64,000 nt of DNA from Marinimicrobium hydrolyticum (GCF_030848505.1 NZ_JAVDDU010000003.1:496001-560000), one strand, 5' to 3'; counted from the first letter of the stretch, positions 49,821 to 58,585 are shown. Program-made: numbers and translations. Notes: generated by a model from the letters alone, not told the origin.

Positions 49821-50752
49821 GTTATGGCCTGACGCTGGCCGCGCTATTGGCAGCTTGTTTGCTTGACCGCTGTTTGGGTGAATCGCGCCGCTGGCATCCG
49901 TTGGTGGGTTTCGGACAACTGGCGCAATGGGTGGAGTCCACGCTTAATCGCGACGCTTCGTGTCCGGTTGGTTTTTTCGCTACGTTGTTGCTGTTGGTGC
50001 CGCCAACGGCTTTGGCTTTTTGGCTTCAGCAAACTCTGCCGAAAGCGGACGTTTGGGGTTTGGCAGTTTACTGGCTATTGAGTTGTATCGGTTTGTATTT
50101 GGCGTTGGGTTGGCGCAGTTTGACGTTGCATGTGCGCGCGGTTTCAGATGCATTGGCAGAGAAGGATTTGCCGTTGGCGCGAGCGAAAGTGGGGCTCATT
50201 GTAAGCCGGGATTGTCGCGCGGCGAGTGAGCTGGAAGTGAGAAGGGCAGCCATGGAGTCGGCGCTGGAGAATACCAGCGATGCCATAGTTGCGCCGTTGT
50301 TTTGGTTTTTGGTGGCCGGTTTGCCGGGTGTGATTTTGTATCGGCTGAGCAATACGCTGGATGCCATGTGGGGGTATAAGAATACTCGCTTTAAAACTTT
50401 TGGTTGGGCGGCGGCTCGCTGGGATGATTTGCTCAATTGGGTTCCGGCCCGTTTGACGGCTTTGGGATTTGTGTTGTGTGGTAACGCGCGCTCGGGGTGG
50501 CGGGCGTGGCGTAAGCAGGCTGGCTTGTGCGAGAGCCCGAATGCGGGGCCGGTGATGTGTGCCGGCGCGGGCGCGCTGGGTGTTCGTTTAGGTGGGCCGG
50601 CGGTGTACGGTGGTGAAGTTAAACAAAAACCCTGGATGGGGGATGGCGCTGATCCGGTTGATGAGGATGTTGAGCGGGCGTTTAAGTTGATTGCGAAGTG
50701 TGTGGGTTTTTGGTTGTTTTTGGCGGTGTTGGGTTTGTTGCTGGTTAGATAG
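49817..50752 (+). CDS. cbiB: Adenosylcobinamide-phosphate synthase (CbiB)
   Basis: 311 aa membrane protein. CbiB signatures: LDRCLGESRRWHPLVGFG at the N-terminus, IVSRDCRAASELEVRRAAMESALENTSDAIVAPLFW (parts VSRDCRAASE, ESALENTSDA), and NTLDAMWGYKNTRFKTFGWAAARWDD (parts NTLDAMWGYKN, GWAAARWDD). Attaches the aminopropanol arm to adenosylcobyric acid. ATGA overlap with cobS. A repeat-rich gap follows. Confidence 0.95.
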   Translation: MSYGLTLAALLAACLLDRCLGESRRWHPLVGFGQLAQWVESTLNRDASCPVGFFATLLLLVPPTALAFWLQQTLPKADVWGLAVYWLLSCIGLYLALGWRSLTLHVRAVSDALAEKDLPLARAKVGLIVSRDCRAASELEVRRAAMESALENTSDAIVAPLFWFLVAGLPGVILYRLSNTLDAMWGYKNTRFKTFGWAAARWDDLLNWVPARLTALGFVLCGNARSGWRAWRKQAGLCESPNAGPVMCAGAGALGVRLGGPAVYGGEVKQKPWMGDGADPVDEDVERAFKLIAKCVGFWLFLAVLGLLLVR

Positions 50753-50768
50753 AGTGTTGGGGAGTGTA

Positions 50769-50884
50769 GCTTCGTAGTTTGACTGGGGCTTCGTAGTTGG
50801 ACCGCCCGGGAGCGGGTTTGCTGGAAGGGTGCTTCGTAGTTGGATTGGGGCTTTGTAGTTGGATTGGGGCTTCGTAGTTGGACG
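50769..50884 (+). repeat. Degenerate 19-bp tandem repeat (GCTTCGTAGTTGGA units)
   Basis: Five copies of GCTTCGTAGTTGGA or close variants begin at 50769, 50788, 50831, 50850 and 50869, mostly 19 bp apart. A 24-bp interruption after the second copy contains CGCCCGGGAGCGGG, nearly the same as the start of the next palindrome (CGCCCGGAAGCGGG at 50884). The whole gap 50753-51382 lacks genes. Confidence 0.85.
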
Positions 50885-50988
50885 CCCGGAAGCGGGGAGG
50901 CGCTTCTGGACACGCGTGAACACATCCCTGTGGCTCCCGCACGTCGTCCCTGACGTGAGGGGTCCAGAACCTCCTCCCCGCTCCCGGG
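50885..50988 (+). repeat. Double-hairpin repeat, copy 4
   Basis: Outer stem of about 27 bp with a few mismatches (50885-50911 with 50962-50988, built on CCCGGAAGCGGGGAGG and TTCTGGAC). Core ACGCGTGAACACATCC then CTGTGGCT, where CACA/TGTG replaces CCC/GGG of other copies; inner hairpin CCGCACGTC / GACGTGAGG with loop GTCCCT. Confidence 0.8.
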
Positions 50989-51076
50989 CTCAGTGCCAGC
51001 GGACATCAAGGCGACCTTCCCTCACAGCAATGAGGATTGGCGAAAAGAACTCGATAGTTTGAGGCGGCCGGGACGT

Positions 51077-51192
51077 GCAGGGTGAGTGTTCAGCAAGCCT
51101 CAAAAGAGGGACCTTTTGAGGCAGTCCCCACGGACGGGTTCACGACGTTTGCTGAACACTCACCCTGCGCGGCCCTGGGCTTGCTTACGAAG
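51077..51192 (-). repeat. Double-hairpin repeat, copy 5
   Basis: Outer stem perfect over 20 bp (51077-51096 with 51149-51168, GCAGGGTGAGTGTTCAGCAA and its complement); inner hairpin GCCTCAAAAG / CTTTTGAGGC with loop AGGGAC. The right flank GCGGCCCTGGGCTTGC then TTACGAAG (to 51192) is the reverse complement of the left flank of copy 1, so this is the closest relative of copy 1 in reverse orientation. Confidence 0.85.
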
Positions 51193-51265
51193 TCACTAAC
51201 TAGCTCATTTGTTCTGGACGGCAATGCGCGAAAGCGGGTATCCATATCCTTCGGAACCTTGGAAT

Positions 51266-51294
51266 GCTGGATCCCCGCCTACGCGGGGATGACA
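51266..51294 (+). repeat. REP-type palindrome
   Basis: ATCCCCGC-CTAC-GCGGGGAT within CTGGATCCCC...GGATGAC. Same form as the element at 46471-46499, in opposite orientation. Confidence 0.8.
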
Positions 51295-51382
51295 CGGAGA
51301 GGCGGGGAGGACAAGAAAAGTGGCAAGGACGGTCTAAGAGGACAAAAGAAGCGTGGATGATAAATTTGAGCTGTGAACGACG

Positions 51383-52468
51383 ATGACACAAGTAGACTTT
51401 CCGGCCCACGGAGGTGATTTGGAGTATGCGCGCCGTGTGTTTGGTGAGCCGGCAACGGGTTGGCAGGATTTGTCAACGGGGGTGAGTCCGTGGGTTTATC
51501 CGGTGGCGGAAGTGCCCGCCGATGTATGGCAGCGGCTTCCTGGGAATAATGATGATTTGTGTCAGGCAGCGGACGATTATTATGGGGTGGCGGCCAATGC
51601 GGTGGTGCCGGTGCCGGGTAGTCAGGTTGCCATTGCGCGGATTCCGCACTTGGTGACGCCCGGGCGGGTGGCGATTCCCACGCTGGGTTATTCCGGGCAC
51701 AGCCAAGCGTGGCGGGCTGCGGGCCATACAGTTACTACTTACTCCACCTTTGAGGAGCTGCTGCTTTTGCTGCAGCGGGAGGCCGTGGAGCATGTGGTGC
51801 TGGTCAACCCCAACAACCCGACTGGGGAACGCTTTGGTGTCGATTTTATTCGGCAGGTTTGCCAGGCGCTGGATGGGCGCGGTGTGGTGCTGCTGGACGA
51901 AGCCTTTGCGGATGCGTTTCCCGAACTGAGTGCAACGGATTTATTAGACGAATTCCCCGACCTGTGGATTTTGCGTTCCATGGGGAAGTTCTTTGGGCTG
52001 GCAGGGCTGAGGCTGGGTTTTTTGTTGGGCCAGGGTGAGTTGGCGAATCAGTTGAGTGAATCGCTGGAGCCTTGGGGCATTAGTCACCCGGCGCAGTGGT
52101 TGGGCAGCCGTGCGTTGCGCGACCGTGATTGGCAACATACCCAACGCCTAAGAATTCAGGCTGCGGAACAGGCGCTGGTGCAGCTGTGGCGGGATTACCT
52201 CAGTGGCGGTTTTTCTGTCCGCAGCGCGGGGCTGTTCGTCACCCTGCAGGGGGACGGGAAAACCTTGTTCGACCTTTATCAAGCACTGGGCCAACGCGGG
52301 CTGTTTCTGCGCTGGTGTGATTGGTCCGATGAAGCCATGGGCGAGCACACACAACCGTGGCTGCGTTGTGGGCTTCCCGACGACGGCGGAGCACGTCTAC
52401 AACAGGCATTGGCGGAGCTTGCTTGCACACAACCCGATTACACGACAACACAGGCACACACCTTATGA
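51383..52468 (+). CDS. cobD: Threonine-phosphate decarboxylase (CobD/CobC-type aminotransferase fold)
   Basis: 361 aa, fold type I PLP enzyme. Signatures: PAHGGDLEYARRVFG and DLSTGVSPWVYP at the start, VNPNNPTGE, VVLLDEAFADAF, and the PLP lysine in ILRSMGKFFGLAGLRLGF. Makes (R)-1-amino-2-propanol phosphate, the arm attached by CbiB. No ribosome-binding site is obvious. It resumes the cluster after the repeat region and overlaps btuF by 4 bases. Confidence 0.93.
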   Translation: MTQVDFPAHGGDLEYARRVFGEPATGWQDLSTGVSPWVYPVAEVPADVWQRLPGNNDDLCQAADDYYGVAANAVVPVPGSQVAIARIPHLVTPGRVAIPTLGYSGHSQAWRAAGHTVTTYSTFEELLLLLQREAVEHVVLVNPNNPTGERFGVDFIRQVCQALDGRGVVLLDEAFADAFPELSATDLLDEFPDLWILRSMGKFFGLAGLRLGFLLGQGELANQLSESLEPWGISHPAQWLGSRALRDRDWQHTQRLRIQAAEQALVQLWRDYLSGGFSVRSAGLFVTLQGDGKTLFDLYQALGQRGLFLRWCDWSDEAMGEHTQPWLRCGLPDDGGARLQQALAELACTQPDYTTTQAHTL

Positions 52469-53346
52469 CTTACTGTTTTCGCACTCTCGCTCTGGCCCTA
52501 GTGATATTTGCAGCACCTGCTTTTGCGACGGAGGTTACGGACTTTTTTGACCAGAAAGTGAGCCTGGATCAGCCGGCGCAGCGAATTGTGGCGCTGGCGC
52601 CACATATTGTGGAGAACGTCTTCAGCGCCGGTGCGGGCGATCGCCTGATAGCGGCGGTGAGCTACAGCGATTACCCACCCGCGGCCCGTGAACTGCCCCA
52701 ACTGGGGAGCTTTAAAGCCATCAGCGTGGAGAGTGTTCTGGCATTGGAGCCGGACTTGGTTTTGGCGTGGGCATCCGGCAATGGCGAGAACGTTATTCGG
52801 CAGATGCGGCGGCTTGGGCTCAACGTGTACACAGACGAGCCGCGCGATTTGGAAGACGTGGCACGGGTGATTCGGGATATCGGGGCGCTGGCGGGCACCG
52901 AGGAGGCGGCCGAGAAAGAGGCGGACCGTTTTTTGGAAACGCTGGCGGGCCTGCGCCAGCGCTATTCTGGCGCGGAGCCGGTGAGCGTGTTTTATCAGGT
53001 ATGGAATGATCCCCTGCAAACACTTAACGGCGAACACATTATCAGCGATGTGATCCGCCTATGCGGCGGCCGGAACGTGTACGCGGACGCCGCCACCATA
53101 GCCCCGGTTATTAATCGGGAGTCAATCTTGGACCGGGACCCCGAAGTCATTGTCGCCAGCGGCATGGGTGAAGAACGCCCCGAGTGGTTGGAGGAATGGC
53201 GCCGCTGGCCGGGCCTGACAGCCGTCAGCAAGAACAACCTGTTTTTTGTACCGCCGGATATCATCCAGCGTCATACCGTGCGGATTCTGGATGGCGCGCA
53301 ATTATTCTGCGATCATATCGCCCAGGCGCGCGAACATTTGCAGTAG
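52465..53346 (+). CDS. btuF: Corrinoid-binding periplasmic protein
   Basis: 293 aa. Signal peptide (ending APAFA), then the class III binding-protein fold: RIVALAPHIVENVFSAGAGDRLIAAVSYSDYP (parts RIVALAPHIVENVF, AAVSYSDYP), ESVLALEPDLVLAW, and a C-terminal lobe LNGEHIISDVIRLCGGRNVYAD. Delivers corrinoids to BtuCD. The ATG overlaps the cobD stop; upstream in-frame codons lie inside cobD and are not used. Confidence 0.92.
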   Translation: MTYCFRTLALALVIFAAPAFATEVTDFFDQKVSLDQPAQRIVALAPHIVENVFSAGAGDRLIAAVSYSDYPPAARELPQLGSFKAISVESVLALEPDLVLAWASGNGENVIRQMRRLGLNVYTDEPRDLEDVARVIRDIGALAGTEEAAEKEADRFLETLAGLRQRYSGAEPVSVFYQVWNDPLQTLNGEHIISDVIRLCGGRNVYADAATIAPVINRESILDRDPEVIVASGMGEERPEWLEEWRRWPGLTAVSKNNLFFVPPDIIQRHTVRILDGAQLFCDHIAQAREHLQ

Positions 53347-53435
53347 CCGGTAAGCTTTTGCACGGCCTGCTAAACTCACAAGACGCCGCCCGAAAATGGA
53401 AAAAACCATAATAAAACCGTAAAAAGGACCCCCGC

Positions 53436-54875
53436 GTGCTGATTGTTCCCATTGAAAACCGCCCAGACTGGAGCAAGCCTCCATTCATTACCCTGACGCT
53501 GATTCTCCTCAATGTGGCGGTATTTCTGCTCTTTCAGCGTCAGGACTGGCCCATCATCGAGCGCGCTCACAGCATCTATGAGAACCAACAACTGCTGAGC
53601 TACGAGCTAGAGCCTTACCTGGATTACCTGCTTGAGGAAGACTACGACGCCTGGTACGAGCTGACCGGCATCGAAAACGAGGCGCGTCAGGCCGAGTACA
53701 TTCGCTGGTCCATCATGTTTGACCGGGGTTTCGATAAGCACCTGCGCGAAATCTGGCCCGACCCTGCCGATGAGCGAACTCTGCGCTGGCGGCAGGCACG
53801 GGAGCAGTTCGAACAACAACGCAACAAAGTCAGTAGTTACCGGGCCGGGCTGACGCCGGGGGAAGCCAAACCCTGGACGTTTTTCACTAGCATGTTTATG
53901 CACGGCAGCTGGGATCACCTGCTGGGCAACATGATATTTCTGTTTTTGTTTGGCTTTACGCTGGAAGCCGTGCTGCGCCCTCACACATATCTACTGATGT
54001 ATTTGGCCAGCGGCCTGGCAGCCAGCGCCCTCCACATGGCCTTTAATATGGGCTCAATGGTTCCGGTGGTCGGCGCTTCAGGGGCGATTTCCGGGCTGAT
54101 GGGTATGTACCTGTCCCTGTATCGATTGCGGCGTATTCGATTTTTTTACACGGTACTGTTTTATTTTGGGGAGTTTCGAGCGCCCGCGCTGTTCATTTTG
54201 CCCTTGTGGCTTGGCAAGGAGTTGTACGGGTACTTCTTCTTTGAATCGTCCATCGCCTACTGGGCCCACATCGGCGGCCTGCTTGCCGGGGCTGGTTTGA
54301 TGCTTCTAGCGCGGAAAAGTCACCAAGAGTTTTCCGGTGAGTTAGAGAAGCAGGACGCCCACGATGAGGTTGAAAGCGAGCTCAAGAAAGTTTTATTGCT
54401 GTTGACCCACCTGGACATCGACAAAGCAAAAGCGCTCACCCGGCAAATTTGCCAGGCGCATCCGAGTGATCCGCGCCCGTGGCAACAGCTGTTTGATCTG
54501 CACAAGGCTCAGCCGAAAAACAAAGCCTTTCACCAAGTGACCTTCGAATTACTGAAGCAATTTGTCAGCAAGGACACGGATTTTGCGCGTTGGCGTGACG
54601 GCGTGGATGACGTACTGAAGGAGTATCAATCGCTTGCGCCCAATGCCCCGGCTCTGAACGGCAACATGAGCCTTGCCCTGGCGCGCACTTTCTGGCGCAA
54701 CGGTAACACGCCCAAGGCGGACGATTACTTTCAGCAGGCGCTTCAACGGGGCGGCAACGCCAGCGGACTGGCCGCACTGCTAAAAGAGATGATTCCGTAT
54801 TACCAGCAACGCCAGCAAAACAATAAGGTTGCTAAGCTGGCGTTACTACTGAAGCAAATTCAACAACCCAGCTAA
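53436..54875 (+). CDS. Rhomboid family intramembrane serine protease with C-terminal TPR-like region
   Basis: 479 aa, longer than simple rhomboids. N-terminal helix, then an insert (about 35-145) rich in Glu and Arg, then the rhomboid core: FTSMFMHGSWDHLLGNM, catalytic Ser in VVGASGAISGLMG, catalytic His in AYWAHIGGLLAG. The C-terminal third (about 300-479) is helical with TPR-like pairs. Cleaves membrane-spanning substrates; target unknown. GTG start with AAGGA 8 bases upstream. Convergent with another membrane/TPR gene at 54999-56435. Confidence 0.88.
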   Translation: MLIVPIENRPDWSKPPFITLTLILLNVAVFLLFQRQDWPIIERAHSIYENQQLLSYELEPYLDYLLEEDYDAWYELTGIENEARQAEYIRWSIMFDRGFDKHLREIWPDPADERTLRWRQAREQFEQQRNKVSSYRAGLTPGEAKPWTFFTSMFMHGSWDHLLGNMIFLFLFGFTLEAVLRPHTYLLMYLASGLAASALHMAFNMGSMVPVVGASGAISGLMGMYLSLYRLRRIRFFYTVLFYFGEFRAPALFILPLWLGKELYGYFFFESSIAYWAHIGGLLAGAGLMLLARKSHQEFSGELEKQDAHDEVESELKKVLLLLTHLDIDKAKALTRQICQAHPSDPRPWQQLFDLHKAQPKNKAFHQVTFELLKQFVSKDTDFARWRDGVDDVLKEYQSLAPNAPALNGNMSLALARTFWRNGNTPKADDYFQQALQRGGNASGLAALLKEMIPYYQQRQQNNKVAKLALLLKQIQQPS

Positions 54876-54880
54876 CTATG

Positions 54881-55000
54881 AAAAACGTTAGCGAGGCCGC
54901 CGATGCAAGGCAAAAATGACCGAAAATGCGGAGTTTACACATAGTAAATGAGCAATTTGAGGTCATTTTTAACGCAGCAGCGGCAACGCAGGTAGTTTTT
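54881..55000. repeat. Nested-hairpin dispersed repeat between convergent genes
   Basis: Three nested stems: AAAAAC near 54881 with GTAGTTTTT near 54992, AAAAATGACC (54912-54921) with GGTCATTTTT (54961-54970), and TTTAC/GTAAA at 54934-54948. I recall very similar sequence repeated in other marine gammaproteobacteria. The symmetric A/T tails let it act as a two-way terminator. Confidence 0.7.
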
Positions 55001-56435
55001 AAGCCTGCGCAGGCACCACGGGCTGGGTAATAACTTCTTTCAGCTGCAGGAATTGCTCGCGCTCTTCGCAGCGCGGGAATTTTTTTAGTATAAAGTTGAT
55101 GATCGCCAGGGCTTTGGACTCATCGTTCAAATACTCAAAAAATACCTGCGCTACGTGCAAGTAAGCGGCCGGTAACAATGGATCGCTCGGCTTGCTTTTG
55201 TGGCGGTTGTGGAACAAACGCAGTACCGCTCGATGTTGGCCTTGCATACGCAGCAGTGCGGCCAGTTCCACGGCCAGGCCGGTGTCATCCAGTTGATAGC
55301 TCGGCACGCGCTCTTGCATATCCAACAACACCGATGTGCCACTGCCAAGGCGATTATTACGCTTCAGCAAATCCAAAAAATATTCGCCGTGATTGGCCAA
55401 CGCGCTATCGTCATCCAGCAGCATGAGCAGCTTATGGTATTGCTGATGCAGCTCAATATCATCGGGCACCAAATCCAGCGCTGTGCGCAACACTTGACGC
55501 GCCTCTTGGTATTTTCCGTCGCGCACCAGCACGGTCATTTCACCCACCGCTTTGGCTTTGTCGAACTCTTTTTGATCCAGTTCGTCTTCGTCCTCATCGG
55601 CCACCGTAGCGAAGCCCAGCTCGTTTTGGTATTCGAACAAGACATAGCCCATCATGGTGTAGAGCACAAAGGTGAAGTAAACCATCAAGAAAACCAGCGC
55701 CGGGAAGATCACCGCCTCCGGCAGGACCATAAACAGCGCCGGCAGCAAATAGACGGGCCCGGCGGAAATAATTTGTGTACACAGCCACAGTAAAAGGTAG
55801 GGCCAACCGACTGCCAACATCAGGCTCATTTGAGCAAACGGGTTGAGAGCTCGGAAAACAGACTTTTCCACCGCCAAAATCATAATGGCAGCGGGCATGG
55901 CGAGTGCCATAAACACCCCTACCGCCATCGCAGCGATTTCCCCAAGCTGCGCGACGGCACCGATGATTGCCCCCATTAAAAACATGACGGCGATGAATTT
56001 TAAAAACAGGTGGTGCTCGTCCCCGGATATAACCGCAGCCACCTCGGGTGGCGTAGTGCTACCAGTGCCGCGCCGCTCAATAATGGCGAAGCTGTATTTC
56101 ATCACCACGGCCACGCCCAGCAGAACCAGAAAAATCGTTAGCAAATTGGGCCCCAGCAGAAAGGCGCCCAGGGTCACCAGCCCGAGCACTACTAGGCTGT
56201 TAACGTGCAGAGGGTAGGCAAAAAAGTGCGGCAGCTTCTGCCAAAACGGCTTAGCGCCCGTGGCACTGCCCAGGTAACGTAAGTCACCGTTGCAGCGAAT
56301 GCAGGAGGGGCTGATTTTACCCCAGTGACGGCTGTGCCCGGCGGGGATGCATTTTTCGCCGTATTGGGTGTGGCAGCTATCGCAAACCCAGGCGGCAGGC
56401 ATGTTGGGGAAAAAGTGACAGTCCAATTTTGCCAT
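54999..56435 (-). CDS. Multi-pass membrane protein with N-terminal zinc-binding motif and C-terminal TPR-like region
   Basis: 478 aa, family not recognised. The N-terminus has a B-box-like zinc motif (CDSCHTQYGEKCI ... CIRCNGD, residues ~17-57). Six to seven hydrophobic segments follow (about 80-310), then an acidic linker (DEDEDELDQKE) and a helical TPR-like region (about 330-478). Start at 56435 with AAGGAG 8 bases upstream. The plan parallels the convergent rhomboid protein (membrane core plus cytoplasmic TPR), suggesting related work; this is inference. Confidence 0.7.
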   Translation of the reverse strand: MAKLDCHFFPNMPAAWVCDSCHTQYGEKCIPAGHSRHWGKISPSCIRCNGDLRYLGSATGAKPFWQKLPHFFAYPLHVNSLVVLGLVTLGAFLLGPNLLTIFLVLLGVAVVMKYSFAIIERRGTGSTTPPEVAAVISGDEHHLFLKFIAVMFLMGAIIGAVAQLGEIAAMAVGVFMALAMPAAIMILAVEKSVFRALNPFAQMSLMLAVGWPYLLLWLCTQIISAGPVYLLPALFMVLPEAVIFPALVFLMVYFTFVLYTMMGYVLFEYQNELGFATVADEDEDELDQKEFDKAKAVGEMTVLVRDGKYQEARQVLRTALDLVPDDIELHQQYHKLLMLLDDDSALANHGEYFLDLLKRNNRLGSGTSVLLDMQERVPSYQLDDTGLAVELAALLRMQGQHRAVLRLFHNRHKSKPSDPLLPAAYLHVAQVFFEYLNDESKALAIINFILKKFPRCEEREQFLQLKEVITQPVVPAQA

Positions 56436-56517
56436 TGGGAAGCTCCTTGGGATTCGTAATTTGTTATTCGTTGGTGGCGCTAAAATACAGTATGTAACGA
56501 CGGGCGCCAACTACCAA

Positions 56518-57699
56518 TTAAGTGGTAGCGCCAGCACGGCGTAGAGGCGGCCAGCGGCGATAGGTAAAGCCGCGCCAGACCCACTCCAGAGGGCCATATT
56601 GGAACCGACTCAACCACCAGGGCGCCAGCCAGAGTAAAAAGACCCACACAGACAGGGCCACGGCGACCAATTCCAGCCGGTTCAGGCTGCCGTACAGACC
56701 CAGGCCGTGACCATAAAACACACTGGTGCAGATCACAGTCTGCAGAAGGTAGCAGCTGAAAGCCGTGCGCCCTACCGCTTCCAGGCGGCTGCGCAGCCCG
56801 AGCAGGACGCTGGTTTGGCTCCACAGCAGCACAGCGCCCGCGTACCCCAGGGCCATAAAAATGCTGCCCCAATAGTGGGCCTGAAAATAGCTGCCCAGCA
56901 GGTAATCCTGTGCAAACTCATTCCGTAAGCTGCCCACAATACCGGCGCCAGTTATCAAAGCTCCTACCAAAAAAACTCCGAGTAGAGCCGTGTTGGAAAA
57001 ACGCCTGGGTGGAAGCAGTAAGCCCGTGCGCATCAACACCATGCCCAGTAACATCAAACCAACAATGCGCCAGCCAAACAGTAAAACCTCCGCCTGGGCT
57101 TCGAACGCATAAACCGCACGCACAGGCAGTTGCGTGAGCCAGCCGCTGCGCATGGCTTCCACTTGCGCCAACACATCTTCCTGAGGGAAAAGCTCCATGT
57201 CGTACGGAATGGCGGTCAATATGGCCCAGTACGCTAGGCTAGACAGAGCGAGCATGCCAACACTCAGCAGCAGCTGCCGGCGCGGTGAGAACCGACGCAA
57301 AGGCCAGACCACCATGGCACACAGAGCATAGGTAAAGAGAATATCGCCCTCCCACAAAAGGTAGGCGTGCAGTAACCCAAACAGCAGCAACCAGCGACAG
57401 CGCCGGTAATGAATAGGCCCCGGGTCTTCCTGCAGCTCCTCATGCCGCTGGGAGAACAGCCAAATACCGGCACCGAACAAAAGCGCGAACAAGGTCAGGA
57501 ACTTCCATTCCACCAACAGCGCAATCAGCGCCCAGGCCCAGACGCCCGCGCCGGAGAAATCCAGCCAGCTACCGGGCTGAAAAAACTCCGCCAAGGGCAG
57601 GCCAAAGCTGTACATGTTGGGCAGCAGGATCGCCAGGATGGCGATGCCTCTGAGCAGATCCAGATGGGGATAACGGTTTGAGGTGTGAAATTCGCTCAT
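56518..57699 (-). CDS. DUF418 family membrane protein
   Basis: 393 aa with about ten membrane segments. YPHLDLLRGIAILAILLPNMY at the start and the DUF418 C-terminal region (FSCYLLQTVICTSVFYGHGLG and WLSRFQYGPLEWVWRGFTY). The function of the family is unknown, though related to acyltransferase-like membrane proteins. ATG 57699 was chosen as the usual family start; no strong ribosome-binding site is visible at any candidate. Confidence 0.85.
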   Translation of the reverse strand: MSEFHTSNRYPHLDLLRGIAILAILLPNMYSFGLPLAEFFQPGSWLDFSGAGVWAWALIALLVEWKFLTLFALLFGAGIWLFSQRHEELQEDPGPIHYRRCRWLLLFGLLHAYLLWEGDILFTYALCAMVVWPLRRFSPRRQLLLSVGMLALSSLAYWAILTAIPYDMELFPQEDVLAQVEAMRSGWLTQLPVRAVYAFEAQAEVLLFGWRIVGLMLLGMVLMRTGLLLPPRRFSNTALLGVFLVGALITGAGIVGSLRNEFAQDYLLGSYFQAHYWGSIFMALGYAGAVLLWSQTSVLLGLRSRLEAVGRTAFSCYLLQTVICTSVFYGHGLGLYGSLNRLELVAVALSVWVFLLWLAPWWLSRFQYGPLEWVWRGFTYRRWPPLRRAGATT

Positions 57700-57745
57700 G
57701 GGGAAAGCACGGTCCTTGTAGTTCATTATTGTTAATGATGGAGCT

Positions 57746-58585
57746 TTAAGCGCGGGGAATAGGCCAATCCAAATTCCATCCGGCACCTTGGCCCTGTGCC
57801 AGGGTGTCACTCAAATAGGGCAAGAGCCGCTTCAGCTGCTCATCCAGTTGCCAGGGGGCGTTGATTATCGCCAGGCCAGAGCCGTGCATGCCGTACTCTT
57901 CCTGCGGCGCCTGAACCCAGAGCTCCGCCACCAGCAAATTGGGCGGCTGCAATGCGCACAGCTGTTTTTTGAGCCAGTCTGAGCGGTCGCGTTGTCGCGC
58001 CAGGAGCGGATACCAAAGCACATAAACACCGGTCCGCCACCGGCGCAACGATTGGCCCAGGCAACTTATCACTTGGGCGTAATTCTCCGCAAGTTCGTAC
58101 GCCGGGTCCATCAGCACCAGCCCACGCCTCGGCGTGGGCGGCAACAGTGCGGGCAGCCCTTCAACACTGTCTCGGTGGTGAATGCTCACACGGCGGTCAC
58201 GCCCTAGGTGGTTTTTAAGCTCGGCCAGATCGGTGCTGTGCAACTCCAACAACTGCAACCGGTCTTGCTCGCGCAGCAGCTGCGCGGCTATGGCGGGTGA
58301 ACCGGGGTATTGATTCGGCGGCTGGCGGCGCACCAAATCCAGATAAGTCGCCAATTCCGGTAAGTCTGGGGCACGCTCCAGCAGACGCTCTATGCCCGTT
58401 GCCGCCTCGCCAGTTTTCAGTGCCAGGGAGCCATCCAGGGCGTAATGGCCGGCACCCGCATGAGTATCGAGGTAAACGCAGGGGGAGGGTTTGGCCAACA
58501 GTTTGGTGAGGACCAGACTCAAAACGCTGTGTTTGAGTACGTCGGCATGGTTGCCGGCGTGATAGGCGTGGCGATAACTGAGCAC
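57746..58585 (-). CDS. rlmJ: 23S rRNA (adenine-N6) methyltransferase RlmJ
   Basis: 279 aa. SAM-dependent methylation of A2030 (E. coli numbering) in 23S rRNA. Signature N-terminus LSYRHAYHAGNHADVLKH, VYLDTHAGAGHY, the catalytic motif LVLMDPAYE and GSGLAIINAPW. GTG start at 58585 with GGGAG 6 bases upstream. Transcribed together with the small HTH gene 77 bases upstream. Confidence 0.95.
   Translation of the reverse strand: MLSYRHAYHAGNHADVLKHSVLSLVLTKLLAKPSPCVYLDTHAGAGHYALDGSLALKTGEAATGIERLLERAPDLPELATYLDLVRRQPPNQYPGSPAIAAQLLREQDRLQLLELHSTDLAELKNHLGRDRRVSIHHRDSVEGLPALLPPTPRRGLVLMDPAYELAENYAQVISCLGQSLRRWRTGVYVLWYPLLARQRDRSDWLKKQLCALQPPNLLVAELWVQAPQEEYGMHGSGLAIINAPWQLDEQLKRLLPYLSDTLAQGQGAGWNLDWPIPRA

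Noticed and set aside
46341-51294. Hairpin repeats as a CRISPR array or attC cassette array
   Set aside because: Spacing is irregular, there are no spacer-repeat units, and the R/L box layout of attC sites is absent.
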